From Bradyrhizobium guangxiense (GTDB lineage Bacteria > Pseudomonadota > Alphaproteobacteria > Rhizobiales > Xanthobacteraceae), in NCBI RefSeq assembly GCF_004114915.1, contig NZ_CP022219.1, forward strand, positions 6,416,501-6,480,500: a DNA stretch of 64,000 nt. Reading direction: 5' to 3'. The translations under genes and the position numbers were made by a program. Position 1 is the first letter of the stretch, and each line of letters begins with the position of its first letter. The notes below the pieces were generated by a model that was given only the letters and a program-made list of their open reading frames with translations, was not told where the DNA came from and did not search any database. Below, in pieces: positions 56,595 to 64,000 of this stretch.

Positions 56595-58811
56595 ATGGAA
56601 GCCCATGTGTCTGCTGCGTCCGCGTCCCGTCCATGGTCTCCGCCGCGTGATGCCAGCGACATCGTCAAGCGTGTCCATGCCATGCTGCACCCGCACAACA
56701 TCGTGCTGGTGGGCGCAACCGACAAACCCGGCAATTATGCCGAGCGCATCTGGAACAATCTGGTCAAGTACGGCTTCGAGGGCGGCCTCTATCCGGTCAA
56801 CGCCAAGCGCGAGGCCATCTGGGGCGTCCCCTGCTACAAGGACTTTGCCAGCCTCCCGGAGAAACCCGATCACGTTCTGGTGCTGGTGCCCGCGCGCTTT
56901 GCGGTGCAGGTGATCCGCGACGCCGCAGCGGCGGGCGCGCGGTCGGCCACCATCGTCACGTCGGGCTTCAGCGAGCTGCAGGATGAGGAAAGCCAAAGGC
57001 TCGCCGCCGAATTGCAGGCGGCCGTGCGCGAGACAGGGCTTGCGGTCACGGGGCCGAACTGCCTCGGCAACTTAAGTGCCGGCGAAAAGCTCTTCACCAA
57101 CATCGACGACCGTGTCGTGACCATGGAACAGGGCGCGGTGGCGATCGCCGGGCAATCCGGCGCCATCGTCATGGCGATCCGCCAGGCGCTGGAGGATCGG
57201 GGCGTCGGTGTCGGCTACATGGTGACGACCGGCAACGAGGCCGGACTCGAGACGCCGGACCTGATGCGCTATTTCGCCGAGGATCCGAGCGTCAAGGTGA
57301 TCGTCGTCTATCTCGAAGGCGTCCGCAACACCAAGGCGTTCCGCGATGCCTGCAAGGCCGCGCGCGCCGCCGGAAAGCCTGTGATCGCACTCAAGCTCGG
57401 CGCATCCGAGGGCGGCCGCGCCGCGGCGATGGCTCACACCGGGGCGCTCGCGGGCTCGATCGAGACGTTCGACGCCATTGCAACGCGCGAGGGCGTGATC
57501 CGGGTCGGCGGCCTCGACGAGCTGATCGAGACTACCGAATGCTTCGTCCACGCGGCCGCGCCCAAGGGCGACCGGCTCGCGGCGGTTACGCTGTCGGGCG
57601 GCAAGCGCGGCATGCTGATCGACGCCTTCTACGCGGAAGGCCTGAATTTCGCGCCGCTGAGTCCGCATGTCAGCTCGGAGCTGGCGAAGATGCTCGGACC
57701 GGGCTCGATCGTCGGCAATCCGCTCGACGCCGGCTTTGCCGCGGTGGTCGATCCCTCCGTCTACATGAAGTCGATCAAGCTGATGATCGACGACCCCGAC
57801 ATCGACATCGTCATCATCGATGCCGAACTGCCGAAGACCCCGCACGAGCTGCGCGAACGTAACCTGCGCATCGTCAACGAGATGGCGGGCAAGGCCTCAA
57901 AGCCCGTGATCTATATCAGCGCGATGTCGATCGGCTTCACTGAATTCACCAAATCCTTGCGCAAATCGCTGCCGCATCTTGCGGTCATGCAGGGCATGGA
58001 CCGGGCGGTGGCCGCGATCAAGTCGCTGCTCGCCTACGCCAAGCTGCGGAAAGAAGTGCCCGACATCGTCTCAAGCTCGAAGCCCGCCGCGCGCGCCGTG
58101 CTGGAGAAGGCGCTGAAGTCTGCGAACAGCGCCGCACTCGACGAGGTGGCCTCGAAGAAGCTGTTGAAGGCCTATGGCATCCCGATCTCGAAGGAAGCGA
58201 TCGCGCGGACGGCCGCGGAGGCGGCGAAGATCGCCAAGCAGATCGGTTTTCCGGTGGTGGCGAAGGTCGTCAGCGCCGAGATCCTGCACAAATCCGACAT
58301 CGGCGGCGTGGTGCTGAACCTGAAGAGCGCCGCTGAGGTGAAGAAGGCTTTCGCCGACATCACTGCCCGGGTGGGCAAGTTGAAAGGCAAGCCCAAGCTC
58401 GACGGCATTCTGATCGCACAACAGGTCAAGGCCGAGCTCGAGCTCGTGGTCGGTGCTTCGCTCGATGCCGAGATGGGGCCTGTCGTGCTGTTCGGCACCG
58501 GTGGCATCGACATCGAGTTGATGAAGGACGTCGCGCTCGCCGGCGCGCCGCTGGACGAGGCCGAGGCGCGGCTTCTGATCGGCCGCACCAAGGCCGGAAT
58601 CAAGATGCGCGGCTATCGCGGCAAGCCGGCCCTGCACGAAGCATCCGCAGTGAGGGCGCTGGTCGGCCTGTCCAATTTGATCGCCGATGCCGGCGACCGG
58701 ATCGCCTCGATCGACATCAACCCGTTCCTGATCAATGCCAGGACAGGTGTCGCCGTCGATGCCCTGATCGTGCTGAACAATGCTGCGGCAAAGCGAGCGG
58801 CCGGACATTGA
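56595..58811 (+). CDS. Acyl-CoA synthetase, NDP-forming (acetate-CoA ligase family)
   Basis: A 738-residue protein. The order is CoA-binding domain (about 25-160, HNIVLVGATDKPGNYAERIW), succinyl-CoA ligase-like domain (about 170-320) with the phosphohistidine His281 in AMAHTGALAG, a further ligase-like domain, and a C-terminal ATP-grasp domain (about 510-735) with VVAKVVSAEILHKSDIGGVV. This is the fused Acd alpha-beta layout. The enzyme makes acyl-CoA with ATP or GTP through a phosphoenzyme, or runs in reverse. It starts 143 bases after the sortase, so probably not in its operon. The acid is unknown. Confidence 0.93.
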   Translation: MEAHVSAASASRPWSPPRDASDIVKRVHAMLHPHNIVLVGATDKPGNYAERIWNNLVKYGFEGGLYPVNAKREAIWGVPCYKDFASLPEKPDHVLVLVPARFAVQVIRDAAAAGARSATIVTSGFSELQDEESQRLAAELQAAVRETGLAVTGPNCLGNLSAGEKLFTNIDDRVVTMEQGAVAIAGQSGAIVMAIRQALEDRGVGVGYMVTTGNEAGLETPDLMRYFAEDPSVKVIVVYLEGVRNTKAFRDACKAARAAGKPVIALKLGASEGGRAAAMAHTGALAGSIETFDAIATREGVIRVGGLDELIETTECFVHAAAPKGDRLAAVTLSGGKRGMLIDAFYAEGLNFAPLSPHVSSELAKMLGPGSIVGNPLDAGFAAVVDPSVYMKSIKLMIDDPDIDIVIIDAELPKTPHELRERNLRIVNEMAGKASKPVIYISAMSIGFTEFTKSLRKSLPHLAVMQGMDRAVAAIKSLLAYAKLRKEVPDIVSSSKPAARAVLEKALKSANSAALDEVASKKLLKAYGIPISKEAIARTAAEAAKIAKQIGFPVVAKVVSAEILHKSDIGGVVLNLKSAAEVKKAFADITARVGKLKGKPKLDGILIAQQVKAELELVVGASLDAEMGPVVLFGTGGIDIELMKDVALAGAPLDEAEARLLIGRTKAGIKMRGYRGKPALHEASAVRALVGLSNLIADAGDRIASIDINPFLINARTGVAVDALIVLNNAAAKRAAGH

Positions 58812-58814
58812 GGA

Positions 58815-58880
58815 TGTCATAGGGCAGATTGTAATCCGCCAATCCCTACGGCGGACAAGTCGTTAACCCGCCCGCCCTAA
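58815..58880. repeat. Degenerate palindromic repeat, TAATCCGCC/CCCTA type
   Basis: CATAGGGCAGATTGTAATCCGCC and CCCTACGGCGGACAAG are related to the arms of the repeat at 2683-2775, and GTTAACCCGCCCGCCCTAAT follows. Pairing is imperfect, so it looks like a decayed copy, placed between the NDP-forming synthetase and the MCE gene. Confidence 0.5.
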
Positions 58881-58946
58881 TATTGCGACCGAAGCGCCAT
58901 CCGGGCTCCTTCCAACTTCGCCGCTTTGGCCGTAAAATCTTCCTGC

Positions 58947-59783
58947 ATGGCACGCGCGAGCAATCTTGTAATCGGCACGGTGACGCTGGCGGTGATCGCC
59001 GTGGCGTTCGGCGGCCTGCTCGGCGTGCAGAAATGGCGCACCATCCAGAGCCGCAGCCAGTTGCGCGTGGTGTTCGAGGGCGGCTCCGCCAGCGGCCTGC
59101 GTCGCGGCGGCCCGGTCAATTTCGATGGCGTGCCCGCCGGCCAGATCCTGTCGATCAAGCTGGACAGTCCGCGCCGGATCGTGGCGCTGGTGATGCTCGA
59201 CAACACCGCACCGATCCGCAAGGACACCGTGGCGGGCATCGAGTTCCAGGGCCTCACCGGCGTTGCCGCGATCTCGCTGATCGGAGGCGCTCCCACCGCG
59301 CCACCGGTGCCGCTGGACTCGGACGGCGTCCCCGTATTGACCGCCGATCTCAGCGACGCCGAATCCATCGTCGAGACCCTGCACAGCGTCGACCGCACGA
59401 TCGTCAGCAACGCCCCCGCCATCAAGGACGGCCTGCGCACGTTCGAAGATTACACTGCCGATCTCCGGAGCAAGGGCGGCGAGATCGATTCCGTCATGGC
59501 CAAGGTCGACAGCGCCTTCGCGGGCTTCGACAAGGCGGTCACGAAGATCGAGGGCGTGGTGCCCGGCTTTGTCAACGGCAAGGCCGACGAGCTGTTCGAG
59601 AAGATCAAGGGACTGCATGAGCTTGCCGACACCATGAAGACGAAGTCGGCGAGCTATATCGAGGACATCCGTCGCTCGCTGCTCGACGTCAGCGAGGCCG
59701 CCAACAAGATGAGCGGAACGCCCGCACCGGCCGCGCCCCCACGGCCGCGTCCGCCGAGCAAGCCACCGCAGAAGAAGCAGTAG
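58947..59783 (+). CDS. MCE (MlaD-like) domain protein
   Basis: A 278-residue protein. One N-terminal membrane segment (LVIGTVTLAVIAVAFGGLLG) is followed by a single MCE domain: LRVVFEGGSASGLRRGGPVN, FDGVPAGQILSIKLD, and TVAGIEFQGLTGVAAISLIG. After this comes a helical region (about 135-250), and a tail rich in Pro and basic residues (APPRPRPPSKPPQKKQ). MCE proteins form rings or tubes that carry lipids across the periplasm. No MlaE/MlaF-type permease or ATPase gene is adjacent. The start MARASN is chosen to keep the helix near the N-terminus; no good ribosome site is seen, and a TTG 7 codons earlier is an alternative. Confidence 0.88.
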   Translation: MARASNLVIGTVTLAVIAVAFGGLLGVQKWRTIQSRSQLRVVFEGGSASGLRRGGPVNFDGVPAGQILSIKLDSPRRIVALVMLDNTAPIRKDTVAGIEFQGLTGVAAISLIGGAPTAPPVPLDSDGVPVLTADLSDAESIVETLHSVDRTIVSNAPAIKDGLRTFEDYTADLRSKGGEIDSVMAKVDSAFAGFDKAVTKIEGVVPGFVNGKADELFEKIKGLHELADTMKTKSASYIEDIRRSLLDVSEAANKMSGTPAPAAPPRPRPPSKPPQKKQ

Positions 59784-59827
59784 CGATCTTTTCTCACCTT
59801 CGCTGAAGGATTGACGGCCGCCTCATC

Positions 59828-59931
59828 TAAAGCGCGATAAGATTTAGATGAATCGTCATCGCTCTTTAGGTTGTTGCTTTCGCATGATCATTCCGGAAAA
59901 CCGCTTCGCACTTTTCCGGATCATGCTTTAG
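59828..59931. repeat. Compound hairpin repeat, TAAAGCGCGAT and GCATGATC units
   Basis: Two hairpins in tandem: TAAAGCGCGATAAGATTTAG with TCATCGCTCTTTA, then GCATGATCATTCCGGAAAA with TTTTCCGGATCATGC. I recognise this combination as a common intergenic repeat of Bradyrhizobium and other rhizobia. It lies between the convergent MCE and autotransporter genes. Confidence 0.85.
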
Positions 59932-59941
59932 CGACGAGGTC

Positions 59942-62869
59942 TTACCACGCGTAGCGCACGAGCCCCTTGCCGGCGTAGGAGCGGGTGACGTTCGAGAACT
60001 CCCCCTCAAAGGTCGCCGACGCTGACCAGCCGTTCATCCAGTTCATCTGCGCCGAGGCCGTGGTCAGCGCCGCATCGCGCGCCTGCACGGCACCGTTCAC
60101 GACGAAGGCCGATCCCGGCAGCGTCTGGAACACCGCGCCGACCGTGCGGTCCGGATTGTAATCATGCGCCCAGGCGAGCCGGCCGCGCAGGGTCATCAGG
60201 CCGCTGGCCGCGGCAAAGGACCGGTCCGCGCGCAGGCCGAGCTCGGAGCGGGTGCTGGTCACGTCCTTGGCGGCATAGCTGAGCGCGAAGACATTGCTGC
60301 CGACCACGGCGGACTCTGCATAGGAGGGAAGGCTGAACAGGGTGGCCTGGAGCGCGGCGTAAGGCGTGACGCCGGCCCATTGCATGGCATAGCGATAGCC
60401 GCCCTCGATGCGGCCCGAGATCGCGTTGGTGTTGAACTGCGCGCGCAACTGGTCATAGCCGGCAGCGGTCACGACGCGGTTGGTCGTGACGTCCTGCCAG
60501 CCATAAGCGAGCGCCGCCGTGACGTAAGCCGGTCCGGCCGTATGGCGCACGAAGGCGCCGGCCTGGAACAGATCAGAGCGCCCCCAACCGAGCCCGCTGA
60601 CGTTGAACCCGGTCCCGCCGCCCGAGAGGGCGAAGCCCGCAACCGTCGACGGCGAGAAGCGGTAGTCGAGGCCTACGGCGGTGCCATAGACGCTGCTGGT
60701 GGTGGTGTTCGAGCCGAGGCCGGCGTTGCCATCGGTGGCCTGCGAGCCGCCATAGCCGGCCGCCCACACGTCCCAGCGCTGCTCGAACGTCGCAGCTGGC
60801 GCCCTGCGGTCGATCGCGGCAAAGGCGCCGCGCGCGCTTCCGTCATGTGCACTCCTGCCGGTCGCCGCATAAGCGTTCGCACTCGCCTCATCGCCAAACG
60901 GGGTCGTTCCAGGCGCGCCACTGCGCCCTGAGCCGAACACATCGGTCAGCAGGCCGAGGAACAGGCTCATCGCGTTGAAGGTGGTCTGCTGCGATCCCGT
61001 GCCCGATTCACCGGAGGCCTGCGTGAGACCGGCCGGCGAGAGATTGGCGAGCGCCAGGGGAAGGCTGCCGGTGCGGTCGAAATAGCGCGCCAGCGCGTTG
61101 GCAACGCTCTGCTGGTTGACGTTGAGGCCGGAACCGTAGCTCAGCGAAAGATCGAGAAAGACGTTGTTCGGATCGTAGCTCAGCACAGCCTTCAGGTTCG
61201 ACGAGAGCCCGGCGACGACCGGATTGAACGTGTCGGGGAGCGTCGTCGCCGTCAGGATCGTGTAGTGCTTCGCGCCCGAGCCGGTCGGGACGACGACGAC
61301 CGTGGCACTGCCGAGCGTCGCCGTTCCTGTCACGACCGCGAGGCCGTTGCTGGCGCCCGAGATTTGGACCTTGTAGTTCGACGCCGACGTGAAGGCGAGA
61401 TCACCGGACACGGTCAGCGTGCCGGTCGGATGGCCCGGCGCCAGCGTACCGCCGTTCACCGCGGTGGTGCCGACCGTGCCGACGCCACCGAACGTGCCGC
61501 TGCTCGCAACGATCATGGTGCCGTTGATGGTGCCGGCGAGCATGAGCGTGCCGCCGAGCACGCTCCAGTCTTGATTGCCTGTGCCGGTCACGGTCCAGGT
61601 CGAGCTGTCGCCCTTGTTGAAGGTCGAAAAGCCGACATACTGGAGACCGCCGCCGATCAGGCCGAGATTGAACGTATCCTTGCCGGTGCCGCCGAGCTGG
61701 AATGTGTCGGTGCCGGCGCCGAGCACTTGGCCGGTGATGACGCTGCCGGGGCCGAGGGTGAGCGTATTGGGGCCGCAGGCGCAGAAGTCGATCGCGACGG
61801 CACCGGACGCACTGGCGTTGATCGTTCCCGAATTGAAGACGCTCCCCCCGCCGTCCACTCTGATGCCGACACTGCTGGCGCCGACGGTGACGATGCCGGT
61901 ATTGATGACCTTGTTGGTCGAACTGAAAGCAACCACGTCGATGCCGACGCCGGAAGCGCCGACGGTGATGCTGCCGCTGTTGGTAACTGTGTTGGAAATA
62001 CCAACCGCGACGATGCCTTCGGCGAAATCACCGGCGGTGATCCGCCCGCTGTTGGCGATCGTGGCCCGATCACCCTGCACGAAAATGCCCGCCGAGCTGT
62101 TGCCCCCTACCATGATCGTGCCGCCGTTGGTGATCTTGGAATCGTCCCCCTGCACGGCAATGCCGACGCCCAGATCGTCGGTCGCGATCGCGCCAAAATT
62201 GCTGACGGTCTGGAAGTTGCCCTGCATATAGATGCCGGCGGCGTTCTGTCCGACCGTGATCGTGCCCGGCGCGGCGTTGGTGATGGTATTGTTCTGGCCC
62301 GCGAAGATGCCTGTGCCCGACGCGCCGGCCGACAGCGCGCCGCTGTTGGTGACGGTGTTGTTGTCGCCAATCGAGATCGCGACGCCGCTATTGCCGGTCG
62401 CGATCGTTCCGGCATTGGCGATGATGTTGTGATCGATCGCGTGGATTCCGAGACCGTTGTCGAGCGCCGTGATGGTGCCGTTGTTGGTCACGACGTTCGA
62501 ATTTCCGGCTCCGATCCCGGTCAGGCCGGAGCCTGCCGACAAAGTCCCGTTGTTGATGACCCCGTTAGAATCATTGACGCCGATCGAAAGCCCGCCGTTG
62601 TCGTTCACGGTCGCGCCCGAGAGCACGTTGACATTGAGGCTGTCGACGCCGACACCGGCCTGAAAGCCGTCGGCGTCCGTGCCGCCGCAGGTGACAGTCT
62701 GGCCGCTGGTGGCCGGATCGGGTGCGCACAGCGCGTTGACCGGCGTCGTGAGAAGGCTGAGGCCAAAGAAGACCAGCGATACGCTGGCGAGAGACGCAGC
62801 GACGCAACGGCGCAGTCGACGCTGCCGCCACGATAGCCCCTCGTCCCTCACGCCACGCCCCCCCGCCAT
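59942..62869 (-). CDS. Autotransporter with repeat-rich passenger and C-terminal beta-barrel
   Basis: A 975-residue type Va secreted protein. An extended basic signal region (SWRQRRLRRCVAASLASVSL and a hydrophobic core, ending VNA) covers residues 1-46. The passenger (about 70-380) is a beta-helix built of units like NNGTITALDNGLGIHAID, VTNSGALSAGASGTGIFAG and NSGRITAGDFAEGI, period roughly 24-27 residues. It is followed by autotransporter-strand repeats (GGTLMLAGTINGTMIVASSG). The barrel occupies about the last 270 residues, from RWDVWAAGYGGSQAT, and ends GKGLVRYAW with the expected aromatic C-terminus. Probably a surface adhesin. The longest overlapping frame on the other strand is an artefact. 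Confidence 0.93.
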   Translation of the reverse strand: MAGGRGVRDEGLSWRQRRLRRCVAASLASVSLVFFGLSLLTTPVNALCAPDPATSGQTVTCGGTDADGFQAGVGVDSLNVNVLSGATVNDNGGLSIGVNDSNGVINNGTLSAGSGLTGIGAGNSNVVTNNGTITALDNGLGIHAIDHNIIANAGTIATGNSGVAISIGDNNTVTNSGALSAGASGTGIFAGQNNTITNAAPGTITVGQNAAGIYMQGNFQTVSNFGAIATDDLGVGIAVQGDDSKITNGGTIMVGGNSSAGIFVQGDRATIANSGRITAGDFAEGIVAVGISNTVTNSGSITVGASGVGIDVVAFSSTNKVINTGIVTVGASSVGIRVDGGGSVFNSGTINASASGAVAIDFCACGPNTLTLGPGSVITGQVLGAGTDTFQLGGTGKDTFNLGLIGGGLQYVGFSTFNKGDSSTWTVTGTGNQDWSVLGGTLMLAGTINGTMIVASSGTFGGVGTVGTTAVNGGTLAPGHPTGTLTVSGDLAFTSASNYKVQISGASNGLAVVTGTATLGSATVVVVPTGSGAKHYTILTATTLPDTFNPVVAGLSSNLKAVLSYDPNNVFLDLSLSYGSGLNVNQQSVANALARYFDRTGSLPLALANLSPAGLTQASGESGTGSQQTTFNAMSLFLGLLTDVFGSGRSGAPGTTPFGDEASANAYAATGRSAHDGSARGAFAAIDRRAPAATFEQRWDVWAAGYGGSQATDGNAGLGSNTTTSSVYGTAVGLDYRFSPSTVAGFALSGGGTGFNVSGLGWGRSDLFQAGAFVRHTAGPAYVTAALAYGWQDVTTNRVVTAAGYDQLRAQFNTNAISGRIEGGYRYAMQWAGVTPYAALQATLFSLPSYAESAVVGSNVFALSYAAKDVTSTRSELGLRADRSFAAASGLMTLRGRLAWAHDYNPDRTVGAVFQTLPGSAFVVNGAVQARDAALTTASAQMNWMNGWSASATFEGEFSNVTRSYAGKGLVRYAW

Positions 62870-63100
62870 TGCAGCGGGAACTTAGGCCATCGGGGGGCCC
62901 CGTAAAACTACGGCGCGGCCGGAATGCGCCCGTTTGGCACACAACCGAGGCCGAATCCCGCCATCATGTTGCAACCGCGCCACGGTTTTGCCGAGCGCCA
63001 TTCCCATTCCGCGCATCGGCGGATGCGTCAGAGCGACCGCCGTCATGGATGGCCATTCACATCGCTGACTGACCGTCCAACTCGCCGTGCCGGCGAGGGC
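62870..63100. other. Intergenic region between amidase and autotransporter genes
   Basis: A 231-base stretch read between two minus-strand genes. A 7-base perfect stem CTCGCCG-TGC-CGGCGAG lies at 63081-63097, just after the amidase stop on the minus strand; without a T-run it is only a weak terminator candidate. GGGGGGCCCC at about 62893 and no other clear promoter or operator features are seen. Confidence 0.45.
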
Positions 63101-64000
63101 TCAATAGTTGCTGGCCGCCGACCCATTCGGGATGCCGTCGATCGGGCATTCCTCGGTCCCCGGCGTCGAGCGGGTCATCGCCTCGACCATGTCCCGCGTC
63201 CCTTCGGGATCTTTGATCCAGTTCCTGTAGAAATCATACGGGCACGCCGCGACGCCGCGCGGGCTGTCGCCGGAATTGATCATGCCGGTGTAGCCGCGAT
63301 GGACCAGCTTGTAGAGATGATTCTGCGACTGTCCGTTGCGGCGCGCATCCCGGATCAGATGCTTCGACAGCTGCGCGTACTGGATGCCGTAATCCTCCTC
63401 GCCGCATTCGCCGAGGGTGCGGCCGTCGAAGCCGATGATCGCGGAGTGACCGAAATACGAATAGACGCCGTCGAAGCCGGCGGCATTGGCGACCGCGACA
63501 TAGACGTTGTTGGCCCACGCCATGGCCTTGGAGATCATGACCTGCTGCTCCTTGGCCGGGTACATGTAGCCCTGGCAGCGTACGATCAGCTCGGCCCCCT
63601 TCATGGCGCAGTCGCGCCAGATCTCCGGATAGTTGCCATCGTCGCAGATGATCAGGCTGACCTTGAGGCCCTTCGGACCCTCTGAGACATAGGTGCAGTT
63701 GCCGGGATACCAGCCCTCGATCGGCACCCAGGGCATGATCTTGCGATATTTCTGCACGATCTCGCCCTTGTCGTTCATCAGGATCAGGGTGTTATAGGGC
63801 GCCTTGTGCGGATGCTCCTCGTGGCGTTCGCCGGTGAGTGAGAACACGCCCCACACCTTGGCCTTGCGGCAGGCCTCGGCGAAGATCGCGGTCTCCTCGC
63901 CCGGCACCATTGAGGCCGTCTCGTACATCTCCTTGGAGTCGTACATGATGCCCTGCGTGGAATATTCCGGGAAGATCACGAGGTCCATGCCGGGCAGGCC
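63101..64000 (-). CDS. amiE: Aliphatic amidase (AmiE-like), 5' end outside the window
   Basis: The C-terminal 299 residues of a nitrilase-superfamily amidase that hydrolyses short aliphatic amides to acid and ammonia. Visible triad: Glu in [12 protein letters not shown] (codon 63965-63967), Lys in [10 protein letters not shown], and Cys in [12 protein letters not shown] (codon 63644-63646). [11 protein letters not shown] and [13 protein letters not shown] are hallmark segments of AmiE and the closely related formamidase AmiF. I prefer AmiE because [20 protein letters not shown] agrees well with AmiE. The frame runs off the edge (codons GLPG precede the first visible Met), and about 45 residues are missing. 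It ends NGSAASNY. Confidence 0.9.
   Translation of the reverse strand, partial: GLPGMDLVIFPEYSTQGIMYDSKEMYETASMVPGEETAIFAEACRKAKVWGVFSLTGERHEEHPHKAPYNTLILMNDKGEIVQKYRKIMPWVPIEGWYPGNCTYVSEGPKGLKVSLIICDDGNYPEIWRDCAMKGAELIVRCQGYMYPAKEQQVMISKAMAWANNVYVAVANAAGFDGVYSYFGHSAIIGFDGRTLGECGEEDYGIQYAQLSKHLIRDARRNGQSQNHLYKLVHRGYTGMINSGDSPRGVAACPYDFYRNWIKDPEGTRDMVEAMTRSTPGTEECPIDGIPNGSAASNY

Noticed and set aside
61850..62600. Periodic DNA that could be taken for a CRISPR array
   Set aside because: The period is coding (about 75 bases, in frame), units are diverged, and no constant 28-36 base repeats or cas genes are present.
61265..62836. 523-codon open frame on the plus strand opposite the autotransporter
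   Set aside because: It follows from the GC-rich repeat units of the passenger gene; it has no ribosome site or recognisable domain and its translation is low-complexity.

Overview
The window is GC-rich (in the 60s percent by eye), densely coding DNA. Its gene content fits a metabolically broad alphaproteobacterium, and the best guess is Bradyrhizobium or a close relative. This rests on many acyl-CoA dehydrogenases and CoA ligases, several ABC systems of the Liv and Opp types, a Sox cluster, an orphan ABC_sub_bind protein, and many short nested-palindrome repeats between genes of the kind typical of Bradyrhizobium. The genus is an inference; no rRNA or other marker is present. No rRNA, tRNA, CRISPR array, prophage or transposase was seen. 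About 50 protein genes are supported, two of them cut by the window edges.

Layout. 0-8.4 kb: the start of one acyl-CoA dehydrogenase and a full second one, a carboxymuconolactone decarboxylase-like protein, a VOC protein, two MFS carriers, an S9 peptidase and a DUF938 methyltransferase. 8.6-14.5 kb: a tightly packed thiosulfate-oxidation operon, soxXYZA-K-B, ending in an exported DsrE-family protein. A persulfide dioxygenase-rhodanese fusion follows. soxCD and soxVW are not here. 14.6-25.6 kb: two MFS carriers, a D-aminoacylase-type amidohydrolase, an ABC exporter with an overlapping AttH/lipocalin-like gene, a MAPEG protein and a Liv-type binding protein. 25.8-30.2 kb: an RND pump (adaptor plus inner-membrane pump, no TolC gene).

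30.8-39.2 kb: a same-strand run of an iron-ADH/maleylacetate reductase-like enzyme, an acyl-CoA synthetase and a complete five-gene peptide-type ABC importer. A lower-GC orphan binding protein follows at 39.4 kb. 40.5-52.5 kb: a CoA-thioester catabolic region with a biotin-dependent acyl-CoA carboxylase (alpha and beta), a BKACE-family enzyme, an AraC regulator, a GST, two acyl-CoA dehydrogenases, an acyl-CoA synthetase and a Liv-type binding protein. The likely logic is uptake, CoA activation, oxidation, carboxylation and cleavage of organic or branched-chain acids.

52.5-64 kb: an XRE regulator divergent from a Gram-negative sortase system (a VIT/vWA surface protein with a C-terminal LPKTA sorting signal, then a class GN-type sortase). 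After this come an NDP-forming acyl-CoA synthetase, a lone MCE/MlaD protein, a repeat-rich autotransporter and the 3' part of an aliphatic amidase gene. The sortase pair, the exported DsrE at the end of the sox operon and the ABC-AttH triad are the parts most worth a second look. Palindromic repeats sit between genes in at least a dozen places, mostly at the ends of transcription units.
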